From positions 118,532 to 182,531 of the forward strand of contig NZ_BMXE01000009.1 in assembly GCF_014651595.1 (NCBI RefSeq): DNA of 64,000 nt. Reading direction: 5' to 3'. Source of the DNA: Pseudovibrio japonicus (GTDB lineage: Bacteria; Pseudomonadota; Alphaproteobacteria; Rhizobiales; Stappiaceae). Numbering within the stretch: position 1 is the first letter of the stretch; every line of letters starts with the position of its first letter. The notes beneath the pieces were generated by a model, which was not told where the DNA came from, did not search any database, and saw only the letters and a program-made list of their open reading frames with translations. This document shows, piece by piece, positions 1 through 7,519 of the stretch. The position numbers and the translations under genes were made by a program.

Positions 1-53
1 CTGAGCGCAAAGTGCGGTCATGCAAAACAACCCGTGGGGAACGGGAGGGCTGC

Positions 54-81
54 CAGATTGCTTTTGAGGAGAGGCAATCTG
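54..81 (+). promoter_or_regulatory. Hairpin in the leader of the acyl-CoA ligase gene
   Basis: Perfect 8-bp inverted repeat CAGATTGC / GCAATCTG with a 12-base loop, ending 18 bases before the ATG at 100. The ribosome site (AAGGGGGAG) lies just downstream. It could be a terminator of an upstream gene outside the window or a leader structure. It lacks a T-run. Confidence 0.4.
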
Positions 82-99
82 ATATAAGGGGGAGACCGA

Positions 100-1644
100 A
101 TGAATCTGGCAGAGTGGCTGGCCCGGACAGCCAGGATAACACCTGATGCACCCGCGCTCTTTCATGGCACGCAGCTTGTCGCAACCTATGCGCAGTTCGG
201 TGCACATGCTGCAGCCATTGCTGGGTCATTGCAGGCCGACTTTGGTATCGCGCGCGGCGATCGTGTCGCCATTTTCATGAAAAACCGCTGCGAGTATCTG
301 GAAGCCAGCTACGGCATCTGGTGGGCAGGCGCTGCAGCTGTTCCCATCAACGCCAAACTCCACCCTAAAGAAGCCGCGTGGATCATCGAAAACGCAGGCG
401 CCACAGTCGTCTTTGTCTCCGATGACGTGGGTGAAGATCTGATCAGGGAGATTGACCAGACCAGAACCAAAGTTATCTCGGTAGATCAGGATATCTACAC
501 GCAGATGCTCAAGGCCCAGCGACTGGCTTATCCGGTGCCCATTGATGCGCAGGACATGGTCTGGCTGTTTTACACCTCCGGCACCACGGGACGCCCCAAA
601 GGGGTGATGATGTCCTCGCAAAACATCCAGAGTATGATGCTTGGCTATTATGCAGGCATTGGCACCCCAACCCATGAAGACGCCACACTTTACGCTGCCC
701 CCATGTCACATGGAGCGGGAATCTATAGCTTCATGCATGTTGTTGCTGGAGGCAGACATGTCTGTCCGGTCTCCGGCGGATTTGACGCCGCCGAAATCCT
801 GCAGCTCGCCCCCAAAATTGGCCGGATCGCCATGTTCGCAGCCCCCACCATGGTCCACAGGCTCGTGGAAGAGGCAAAGGCCACAGGCGCAACCGGGGAG
901 GGACTGGACACCATCATCTACGCTGGTGGTCCCATGTACTTTGCCGATATCGTTGAAGCTGTTGAAGTTCTCGGCCCCCGTTTCGCGCAGATCTACGGGC
1001 AGGGCGAATGCCCCATGGGTATCACGGTCCTCAGCCGGGAGCAGGTCTGCGATAGAAAACACCCCCGCTGGCAAGAAAGATTGAAGTCAGTTGGGGTAGC
1101 TCAAGTCGTCTCCCGCGTGCGTGTGGTAGGAGAGGACATGAATGACCTGCCTATTGGTGAGATCGGTGAAATTGTCGTGTCAGGCTCAGCGGTCATGTTG
1201 GGCTACTGGAACAATGAGGAAGCAACCGCTTCCACGATCGTCGATGGCTGGTTGAAAACAGGCGACATGGGTGTACTGGATGCCGATGGGTTCCTCACTA
1301 TGCACGACCGCTCGAAGGACATGATCATCTCGGGCGGGTCCAACATCTATCCTCGCGAGGTGGAAGAAATTCTTCTGCTGCATCCGGATGTATCTGAAGT
1401 CGCAGTTGTCGGTCGCTTCCATGAGGAGTGGGGCGAGGAGGTGGTGGCCATCATCTCTCCGGAAAATGGAAAGACCGTCGAATTTGCAGAGCTGGACAAG
1501 CTCTGCATTGATAACATCGCGCGTTTCAAGCGTCCAAAGCAGTACATCGCCATGGATCAGTTGCCGAAGAACAATTACGGCAAGATCCTCAAGCGGGACT
1601 TGCGGGAGATGCTGAAAGGCCCGCAGCAAGGTGGATCAGTTTGA
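100..1644 (+). CDS. AMP-dependent acyl-CoA synthetase/ligase
   Basis: Activates a carboxylic acid as an acyl-adenylate and transfers it to CoA (ANL superfamily). The AMP-binding P-loop YTSGTTGRPKG is at residues 158-168, the ADP-forming-lid region LKTGDMG near 385-392, and the catalytic lysine of the C-terminal lid in GKILKR is K495. At 514 aa it has normal length for fatty-acyl or aryl-CoA ligases, and the substrate cannot be told from sequence. The ATG at 100 follows a good ribosome site (GGGGGAG). The stop codon overlaps the ATG of the following acetyltransferase by one base, so the two are probably co-translated. It could be the last part of an operon that begins before the window. Confidence 0.9.
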   Translation: MNLAEWLARTARITPDAPALFHGTQLVATYAQFGAHAAAIAGSLQADFGIARGDRVAIFMKNRCEYLEASYGIWWAGAAAVPINAKLHPKEAAWIIENAGATVVFVSDDVGEDLIREIDQTRTKVISVDQDIYTQMLKAQRLAYPVPIDAQDMVWLFYTSGTTGRPKGVMMSSQNIQSMMLGYYAGIGTPTHEDATLYAAPMSHGAGIYSFMHVVAGGRHVCPVSGGFDAAEILQLAPKIGRIAMFAAPTMVHRLVEEAKATGATGEGLDTIIYAGGPMYFADIVEAVEVLGPRFAQIYGQGECPMGITVLSREQVCDRKHPRWQERLKSVGVAQVVSRVRVVGEDMNDLPIGEIGEIVVSGSAVMLGYWNNEEATASTIVDGWLKTGDMGVLDADGFLTMHDRSKDMIISGGSNIYPREVEEILLLHPDVSEVAVVGRFHEEWGEEVVAIISPENGKTVEFAELDKLCIDNIARFKRPKQYIAMDQLPKNNYGKILKRDLREMLKGPQQGGSV

Positions 1645-2147
1645 TGAAGACCTTTGATATTCGTAGTGCTCGCTCAAAAGACATTCCGCAGATAGGAGAG
1701 GTCGGTCTGGCCTCATGGAAACGAGGCATCGGCCCGCACGTCCCGCCGGTATCCCACGACAGCGTTAGTATAGAGACCTTCACAGGCTTTGCCAGCGCCC
1801 GTCTGGATCAGATCGTGGTGGCTGTCAAAGACGATCGCGTGCTCGGCTTCACAGCAACCGAGCAGGCAAACAACTTCATCACCGACCTTTGGATCGACCC
1901 CGACTGCGAAAGCAGCGGATTAGGTACCGCCCTGATGGAAGAAGCCGAACGACGCATCGCCGCCCGTGGCTACCACACCGCAGAAATCTCGGTGCTACTG
2001 CAAAACGAACGCGCACTCAGCTTGTACCGCCACATGAAATACGAGGACGTGCAAGAGGAAACCAAGTTTAACAAGACCCTCAAATCCGAAATCACAAGCA
2101 TCCGCCTACGCAAACACCTGCAATTCTACGCGGATGAAATCGCCTGA
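1644..2147 (+). CDS. GNAT family N-acetyltransferase
   Basis: Small acetyltransferase of 167 aa that should move an acetyl group from acetyl-CoA to an unknown amine. The central region (VVAVKDDRVLGFTA, then DLWIDPDCESSGLGTALM) carries the acetyl-CoA binding motif in the form SSGLGTA, followed by the usual NERALSLYRHMKY helix. I place the start at the ATG whose A is the last base of the preceding TGA. A TTG three bases earlier is also possible. Coupling to the acyl-CoA ligase suggests a shared function, but the substrate is unknown. Confidence 0.85.
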   Translation: MKTFDIRSARSKDIPQIGEVGLASWKRGIGPHVPPVSHDSVSIETFTGFASARLDQIVVAVKDDRVLGFTATEQANNFITDLWIDPDCESSGLGTALMEEAERRIAARGYHTAEISVLLQNERALSLYRHMKYEDVQEETKFNKTLKSEITSIRLRKHLQFYADEIA

Positions 2148-2163
2148 GGAGTACTCCTCAGGC
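2142..2163 (+). terminator. Perfect 22-bp palindrome at the end of the GNAT gene
   Basis: The arms GCCTGAGGA and TCCTCAGGC close on a GTAC tetraloop and include the TGA stop codon of the acetyltransferase. There is no T-run, only ACACCTTT downstream, so intrinsic termination is plausible but not certain. Confidence 0.5.
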
Positions 2164-2617
2164 ACACCTTTCCCGCAGCACACCTCCACCCGTTGTGGGA
2201 TGAAATAGAGTGATACGCTTGAAGGTATGGTGTCTTTCCCAAGCTTGGTGAAGGTAGACTGGGTGTGCCAACATCTACCTGTCAGATTAAGCGTGTGAGT
2301 TGTCGGTTTGAGCCCCAGAGGGGAAAGAGTACGTCACCTAAGCCAAGGGCCATACATGCGGATAGACGGCCATGCGCTTTATATTCAAAGAGCAGCATGT
2401 GGATGAGGGGACTTACCTACCTCGTTCTTTTGGAAACTCTTCAAGATTGCGGGAGCGGAGGTCATATCTTCAATACGACCTCACAGCCCAAAAAATGATC
2501 TCACCTTGAAATTGACGACGCTTAAACAGTTGATGTCGCGTCAATGTTTAAATGCCGGAATATCGACGAAATATATGGTTAGGAGACTGGAGAAAAGACC
2601 TTTCGAAAGGACCTTCC
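2164..2617. other. Gene-poor gap before the FAD oxidoreductase
   Basis: About 450 bases without a convincing gene. A 77-codon frame with a GTG start at 2265 has no recognisable domain and no clear ribosome site. The composition looks more AT-rich than the flanking genes towards 2500-2600. The promoter of the oxidoreductase presumably lies here, but I cannot assign its boxes. Confidence 0.5.
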
Positions 2618-3919
2618 ATGGTTGTCTATTGTGCTACGACACCGCAGAAATTCTTTGATCAATTGCCAGCTCAAACAGATATACTTGTTATCGGCGGTGG
2701 AATAATTGGCATTTCTACCGCTTATTACCTTGCGAAAATGGGCGTGAAAGTAACAGTCTGTGAAAAAGGGTGTGTTGCTGGAGAGCAATCAAGCAGAAAT
2801 TGGGGTGCAGTACGTCAGCAAGGTAGGGATCCTGCAGAATTACCCATAATGATCGAGGCAAATCTTTTATGGCGCAATCTCGCCGTGGAGACTGGTGAAG
2901 ATCTTGGGTTTCGACAACATGGACTTAGTCACCTGGCTGAGACTGAAGAGGCCCTGTCAGGTTTTGAGGATTTTCTAAAGCTGGCAAAACAGTTTGAACT
3001 TGATACGCGGCTTCAAAGCGCTGCGGAAGTTCTGCTGCATATCGATGGTCGGCCAGGGAGATGGCTCGGCGGTATGATCACGCCAAGCGATGCCTGTGCA
3101 GAGCCATGGCAAGCAGTTCCCGGCATTGCACGAGCGGCGCAGCGTTTAGGTGCTGTTATCGTCGAGAATTGCGCAGTACGTGACATCGAAATCACGAACA
3201 GTGCGGTTACCGGTGTCTTAACTGAAAAAGGGCGCGTTGAATGTAATCGAGTGCTCCTTGCCGGTGGCGCATGGTCATCTGTTTTTGCGGAAAAAATCGG
3301 GTTAGATATTCCCCAATCGTATGTGATGATGCCCGTAGCCTCAACCGAAGAGACAACGAACATTTCCTCCGGGTGTGCCTCTGATCAAACTGTCTTCTTC
3401 CGAAGACGGGAAGATGGCGGTTATTCTTTATGTGCCAAAGAGCTGTATTCGGAGCTTTCACAAAATGGTTCACTGGCGGATGCTGGCAACAAAGAGCAGG
3501 CTTTCATAAACCTATTGGCAGAACTTGGCTTGGAACCAGTAAGTTCACAAAATGGTACTGAAGAAACCATTTTCGAAAAGTACCGGATCCTTAACCCAGC
3601 GCCTCCTGCAAAATCTGGACGGATAATCCTGGAACATTTTGGTGAACGGTTTCCACAGTTGGCTGACACGAAAATTAGTGAACTATGGGCGGGGATGATT
3701 GACGTATTGCCAGATGATCTCCCGATTATGGATCAAGCTGGTAGTTGTGATGGATTGTTCATAGCGACCGGGTTTTCAGGTCATGGTTTTGGCATTGGCC
3801 CTGCGTCTGGACGTATAATGAGCGATATGATGCTCGGAAAACCTGAGCGCCATGATCTCAGCAGTTTCCGCTTTTCCCGTTTTAATGGCGCCACCCCCAG
3901 TACTCCCGCACCCGTTTAA
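2618..3919 (+). CDS. FAD-dependent amine/amino-acid oxidoreductase (DAO family)
   Basis: Predicted flavoprotein of 433 aa that oxidises the C-N bond of an amino acid or N-methyl amine (glycine/D-amino acid oxidase family). The N-terminal Rossmann motif is VIGGGIIGIS, followed by the acidic VTVCEKG strand end. The C-terminal FAD-contacting segment is GFSGHGFGIGPASG. The ATG at 2618 is preferred because it follows GAAAGGA; the open frame extends upstream to 2552. It is monocistronic and ends 19 bases before the convergent IclR gene. Codon use looks more AT-rich than the neighbouring galactonate genes, which may indicate separate acquisition. The substrate is unknown. Confidence 0.85.
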   Translation: MVVYCATTPQKFFDQLPAQTDILVIGGGIIGISTAYYLAKMGVKVTVCEKGCVAGEQSSRNWGAVRQQGRDPAELPIMIEANLLWRNLAVETGEDLGFRQHGLSHLAETEEALSGFEDFLKLAKQFELDTRLQSAAEVLLHIDGRPGRWLGGMITPSDACAEPWQAVPGIARAAQRLGAVIVENCAVRDIEITNSAVTGVLTEKGRVECNRVLLAGGAWSSVFAEKIGLDIPQSYVMMPVASTEETTNISSGCASDQTVFFRRREDGGYSLCAKELYSELSQNGSLADAGNKEQAFINLLAELGLEPVSSQNGTEETIFEKYRILNPAPPAKSGRIILEHFGERFPQLADTKISELWAGMIDVLPDDLPIMDQAGSCDGLFIATGFSGHGFGIGPASGRIMSDMMLGKPERHDLSSFRFSRFNGATPSTPAPV

Positions 3920-3938
3920 GTTAGTTCGCCAGAGCCAA

Positions 3939-4745
3939 TCAAACCCCCAGTGCAATCTGGGCGTTTTCTGAAATTTCTTGAACCGCTGTTCTCATGGCAG
4001 GCAGATAGGTCTTTGCCATATTCTCCAGCGTCGTTACATAAGTCGTGCTGGTTACTGATAGGGCGCCAATTGGTTCCCCGTGCTTGTTCAGGATCGGCAG
4101 GGCCACGCAGATGATGGTGTCCTCATGTTCCTCATCATCAAACGCGTGCCCGCGCTCACGAATACGCGCCAGCTCATCACGCAGCATCAGCTCGTTCACC
4201 AGCGTCTTATCCGTATGGCGTTGAAAGGACTGCGCCTTGAGCGCCTCCGCAAGTTGCGGCTCGGACAGGGCAGAAAGCATGGCTTTGCCTACGCCGGTGC
4301 AATAGGCAGGGCCAATCTTTCCGGGACTGGAGAACATGGAAACACTGCGCGGCGGCAGCCGTTTGTCCACGTAAAGCACCTGATTGTTGTCCAGCACCGC
4401 AAGATGAATGGTCTCTTCAATCTCAGTGCTCAGCTTGTCCAATGCATTACGCGCAACGCTGGCAAGACTTGCCCGGCTCCAGGTAGAATGCGCCAGTTTC
4501 AAAACCCGCATACCCATGCTGTAGGTTTGGCGCACATCGTCATAAGCCAGCATACCTTCACGTGTCAGCTGCCGTAACTGTCGGTGCAAGGTGGCTCGGC
4601 TCAGCGGCAAGGCATTTAGCAAATCCACGAACCGGGGAGGTGATTCTGCCAGCGCAACCGCATCCAGCACCACCAGCGCCTTGGAGATAGGACTGGAGAG
4701 GTCTGGTTCACTTGCCTCAGCGGTTCTCACGGTTTCTGCAGCCAT
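3939..4745 (-). CDS. IclR family transcriptional regulator, probable galactonate-operon regulator
   Basis: 268 aa. The N-terminal winged helix-turn-helix (residues about 15-80, with LPLSRATLHRQLRQL as recognition region) precedes the IclR effector domain (about 90-260), which includes the ring motif YCTGVGKAMLSAL and the CVALPILNKHGEPIGALSV core. It is divergent from the dgoK-dgoA-lactonase-GH42-dehydratase operon, separated by 298 bases holding an inverted repeat of IclR/KdgR type. The likely ligand is a sugar acid such as 2-keto-3-deoxygalactonate or galactonate. This is an inference from position and family: many IclR proteins repress sugar-acid operons. Confidence 0.88.
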   Translation of the reverse strand: MAAETVRTAEASEPDLSSPISKALVVLDAVALAESPPRFVDLLNALPLSRATLHRQLRQLTREGMLAYDDVRQTYSMGMRVLKLAHSTWSRASLASVARNALDKLSTEIEETIHLAVLDNNQVLYVDKRLPPRSVSMFSSPGKIGPAYCTGVGKAMLSALSEPQLAEALKAQSFQRHTDKTLVNELMLRDELARIRERGHAFDDEEHEDTIICVALPILNKHGEPIGALSVTSTTYVTTLENMAKTYLPAMRTAVQEISENAQIALGV

Positions 4746-5043
4746 GTCCAGTTGCTTCCTTATATGCTCGCGGATTTTGCATTCTTCATGCAGACCACGC
4801 CCTCATGCCTTTGCTTGACAATTATGCATGAGCACGTAACAATTTCAATAAACAAAACATAGTTTCATTGAGTGAAACTGTCTTGGCGATACTGGGAGGT
4901 TGAGCTTTTGAGTTTTTATGAAGGCAGCTACACGCGTTCCTGCTCCAGCACCTGCGATCTCAAGTCCCCCATATGTTGATGGCGACCTGATCCTCACACT
5001 CCACAAGACCTGATCATAACAACAAAGGAAGCGGGGGGCATAA
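4746..5043. promoter_or_regulatory. Divergent control region between the IclR regulator and dgoK
   Basis: 298 bases with no gene. It holds the inverted repeat at 4861-4879 and the ribosome site GGAAGCGGGGGG just before dgoK. It probably contains promoters for both directions; I cannot place the -35/-10 boxes with confidence. Confidence 0.6.
4861..4879. promoter_or_regulatory. Candidate IclR-type operator
   Basis: AGTTTCATTGAGTGAAACT is a perfect 7-5-7 inverted repeat (AGTTTCA / TGAAACT). Its TGAAAC half-sites resemble the KdgR/IclR operator class. It lies 116 bases upstream of the regulator's own start and 165 bases before dgoK, so it could serve autoregulation and operon control. Confidence 0.55.
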
Positions 5044-6021
5044 ATGAACCAGCAGGGGGCACGAGACAGCGACCTTCGCCAGATCACTTCCGCAGGCAGC
5101 TGGATCGCTGTTGACTGGGGCACGTCCAGTCTTCGGGCATGGCTGATTGACGAAAACGGATGCACGCAAACCGACGCAAAATCAACGCAAGGCGCCGGAA
5201 CGCTTCAACCTACTGAATTTGAAGGTGTTTTGCTGGGTTTGGTCGGCGGCTGGCTACAAACCGACGCAAAACCAACGCAAGTGTTCATTTGTGGCATGGC
5301 CGGCAGCCGTCAGGGCTGGCAAGAGGCAGAATATGTCCCCGTTCCCACCAAACTGACAGATCTGCACAAGCATCTGGTTGTCCCGCAACCACACAATCCC
5401 CGCATCCAGCCGTTCATAGTGCCCGGTCTCTGCCAGAAGACAGAGCAGCACCCGGATGTTATGCGCGGTGAGGAAACACTGCTGCTGGGCATCTTGGAGG
5501 AGTTATCCCACAAATCCGGCACCTTTTGCTTACCCGGTACCCACAGCAAGTGGGTCGATATGGAGGAGGGGGTAGTCACCCGAACCGCCACTTACCTCAG
5601 CGGCGAGTTATTCGCGCTCATCGCCCAAAGGTCCATCCTCCGCCATTCGCTGGATACAGAAGCGACACTGGACAAGGATGTCTTCCTGCGAACGCTGGAT
5701 CAGATGAAAAATCAGGAAGCTACACTGCTTGGCGACTTGTTTGGCCTGCGCGCCAGTCAACTGCTCAACGAGACCAGCACCAAGGCAGCTGCGGCCAGAC
5801 TGTCCGCACTTGTTATCGGAACCGAGCTAGCAGACAGACTCGCAACCTGCGGGGATAACCCGCCAAAACAGGTGCACCTCATCGGAAGCACCTCGCTTTC
5901 GCAAAACTACGCGCTCGCCCTGCAACATTTCGACATTACGCCAATCTTGCATGATGCAGACAAAGTAGCGCTCGCAGGTCTCTCCGCCATCAGACAAGGG
6001 GTACTCAATGACAACTGTTAA
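5044..6021 (+). CDS. dgoK: 2-dehydro-3-deoxygalactonokinase
   Basis: Phosphorylates 2-keto-3-deoxygalactonate at C6 in the De Ley-Doudoroff pathway. 325 aa, against roughly 290 in E. coli. N-terminal phosphate-binding motif VDWGTSSLRAWLID (residues about 19-32); further family blocks are CGMAGSRQGW, PGLCQ, MRGEETLLLG and PGTHSKWV. Two copies of the peptide QTDAK(S/P)TQ occur at about residues 41-48 and 72-79. They are encoded by near-identical 25-bp DNA (about 5167-5191 and 5257-5281, one mismatch) and sit in loops of the N-terminal domain, so they look like small in-frame repeat insertions. The start is the ATG after GGAAGCGGGGGG. It overlaps dgoA by 14 bases. Confidence 0.93.
   Translation: MNQQGARDSDLRQITSAGSWIAVDWGTSSLRAWLIDENGCTQTDAKSTQGAGTLQPTEFEGVLLGLVGGWLQTDAKPTQVFICGMAGSRQGWQEAEYVPVPTKLTDLHKHLVVPQPHNPRIQPFIVPGLCQKTEQHPDVMRGEETLLLGILEELSHKSGTFCLPGTHSKWVDMEEGVVTRTATYLSGELFALIAQRSILRHSLDTEATLDKDVFLRTLDQMKNQEATLLGDLFGLRASQLLNETSTKAAAARLSALVIGTELADRLATCGDNPPKQVHLIGSTSLSQNYALALQHFDITPILHDADKVALAGLSAIRQGVLNDNC
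5165..5282 (+). repeat. Two copies of an ACGCAAA-type short repeat inside dgoK
   Basis: Copies near 5167-5191 and 5257-5281 share 24 of 25 bases and are built from CAAA-N3-ACG units spaced 10-11 bases apart. A related tandem of CAAACTAACG stands in non-coding DNA at 63542-63564. In dgoK both copies are read in the same frame. Confidence 0.7.
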
Positions 6022-6646
6022 ACAAAGCCCGGAGCGCAACCTCATAGCAATCCTGCGCGGCATAACACCCTCCGAAATATTGGATGTGGTGGAAGTGCTT
6101 GTTGACGCGGGCTTTTCCAAAATCGAAGTACCGCTCAACTCACCTGATGCGATCACCTCAATCAGCATGGCACAAGAAAGGTTTGGCACCTTATCCGCCA
6201 TCGGAGCGGGGACAGTTCTGACAGCACAGCAAGTCGGGCAGGTCCGTGCAGCAGGCGGAACCTTCATTGTCTCCCCCAACTGCGATGAAGAGGTTATCCG
6301 CACCACCAAAGCAGAAGGCATGAGATCCTATCCGGGAGTTCTTACCCCAACCGAGTGCTTTGCAGCGCTCAAAGCGGGTGCCGATGCACTCAAGATCTTC
6401 CCGGCCTTTCAGGTGGGCATAAAGGGGATTGAGGCCGTGCGTGCTGTACTGCCCAAAGAGACGCTCCTATATGCAGTGGGTGGTGTTGAACCAGCTGACT
6501 TTGCCGACTATGCAAATGTGGGCTGTCAGGGCTTCGGCATGGCCAGCAACCTCTATAAACCGGGCTTCAGCGCTGCGCAGACAGCTGAAAACGCAAAGAA
6601 AATGGTCGCTGCATACGATGCGATCAAACTGGGAGAAAAAGCATGA
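6008..6646 (+). CDS. dgoA: 2-dehydro-3-deoxy-6-phosphogalactonate aldolase
   Basis: Class I (Schiff-base) KDPG/KDPGal aldolase of 212 aa, splitting 6-phospho-2-keto-3-deoxygalactonate into pyruvate and glyceraldehyde 3-phosphate. The conserved residues are visible: R17 in AILRG, E40 in KIEVPLNS, and Schiff-base K129 in ADALKIFP. The spacing matches the E. coli DgoA domain. The assignment to galactonate rather than gluconate rests on the neighbouring dgoK. The start lies inside the end of dgoK and the stop overlaps the lactonase by four bases (ATGA), so translation is coupled. Confidence 0.93.
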   Translation: MTTVKQSPERNLIAILRGITPSEILDVVEVLVDAGFSKIEVPLNSPDAITSISMAQERFGTLSAIGAGTVLTAQQVGQVRAAGGTFIVSPNCDEEVIRTTKAEGMRSYPGVLTPTECFAALKAGADALKIFPAFQVGIKGIEAVRAVLPKETLLYAVGGVEPADFADYANVGCQGFGMASNLYKPGFSAAQTAENAKKMVAAYDAIKLGEKA

Positions 6647-7515
6647 GTGAGCCCTATGTGTTCGCAAATACAGAGTGTGAGCTGGGCGAGGGGCCGTTGT
6701 GGAGCGCCCGCCATGAGGCGCTGTTCTGGACCGACATCAACAATAGTCTGGTCCTGAAAAAGGGCATATCCGGAGACGTTGAGACATGGAAGTTCGATGA
6801 GCCAGTCTCCGCCTTCGCCCGCATCCCCGACAGTGACGACTTCGTATTATCCTCTGCAACAGGGTTGTATCACTGGTCCCCGGAGTTTCATAGCAAAGAA
6901 CTTATCCTCCCCGTTGAGGACCAAAACCCAATCACCCGCTCCAACGACGCCCGCACCGACCGCTCCGGCGCATTCTGGATTTCCTCCATGGGCTATAAGG
7001 CAGAAAAAGGTGCCGGCAGTCTTTATCGGTTCTTCAAAGGGGAATTAGTGACAGTTGCAAGTGACATCACAATCCCGAATTCCCTTTGTTTCTCGCCAGA
7101 TGGCAGCACAGCATACTTTTCGGACACGCTAACATCCCAGATCATAAAATGGCCACTAAATGCACAAACTGGCCTGCCAGAAGGGCCGGCGGAGGTATTT
7201 GTCGATATCTCCGGGACAGGTTTTGGCCCCGACGGTTCCGTAGTTGATGCGGAGGGATATCTCTGGAACGCTCAGTGGGGCGGATACAGGGTCGTCCGCT
7301 ATAAACCGGACGGAACAGTGGATCGCATTGTTGAGATCGACGCAAGTCAGCCAACGTGCCCTGCATTTGGCGGGCCGGACTACAAGACCCTGTTTGTTAC
7401 TAGTGCTCGCGAACATTTAAGCGAGCAGCAACTCGCAAAAGAGCCACTCGCAGGTTCGGTCTTTGCGTTTCCCATTGACACTCCGGGCCTGCCGGACCCC
7501 GAACTGCAAATGTGA
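6643..7515 (+). CDS. SMP-30/gluconolactonase family lactonase (probable galactonolactonase)
   Basis: 290 aa, a six-bladed propeller of the SMP-30/LRE family. Metal-ligand regions are visible: the N-terminal glutamate in CELGEGPLW, the RSNDARTDRSGAFW segment, the PNSLCFSPDG strand, and GFGPDGSVVDAEG with the catalytic aspartate region. It should hydrolyse the sugar lactone produced by an NAD(P)-linked sugar dehydrogenase to the free aldonate. Its place between dgoA and the beta-galactosidase points to D-galactono-lactone. The matching galactose dehydrogenase is not in this window. Confidence 0.85.
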   Translation: MSEPYVFANTECELGEGPLWSARHEALFWTDINNSLVLKKGISGDVETWKFDEPVSAFARIPDSDDFVLSSATGLYHWSPEFHSKELILPVEDQNPITRSNDARTDRSGAFWISSMGYKAEKGAGSLYRFFKGELVTVASDITIPNSLCFSPDGSTAYFSDTLTSQIIKWPLNAQTGLPEGPAEVFVDISGTGFGPDGSVVDAEGYLWNAQWGGYRVVRYKPDGTVDRIVEIDASQPTCPAFGGPDYKTLFVTSAREHLSEQQLAKEPLAGSVFAFPIDTPGLPDPELQM

Positions 7516-7519
7516 TCTC

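Noticed and set aside
2265..2498. 77-codon plus-strand frame with GTG start
   Set aside because: No domain, no ribosome site and amino-acid make-up unlike a normal protein.
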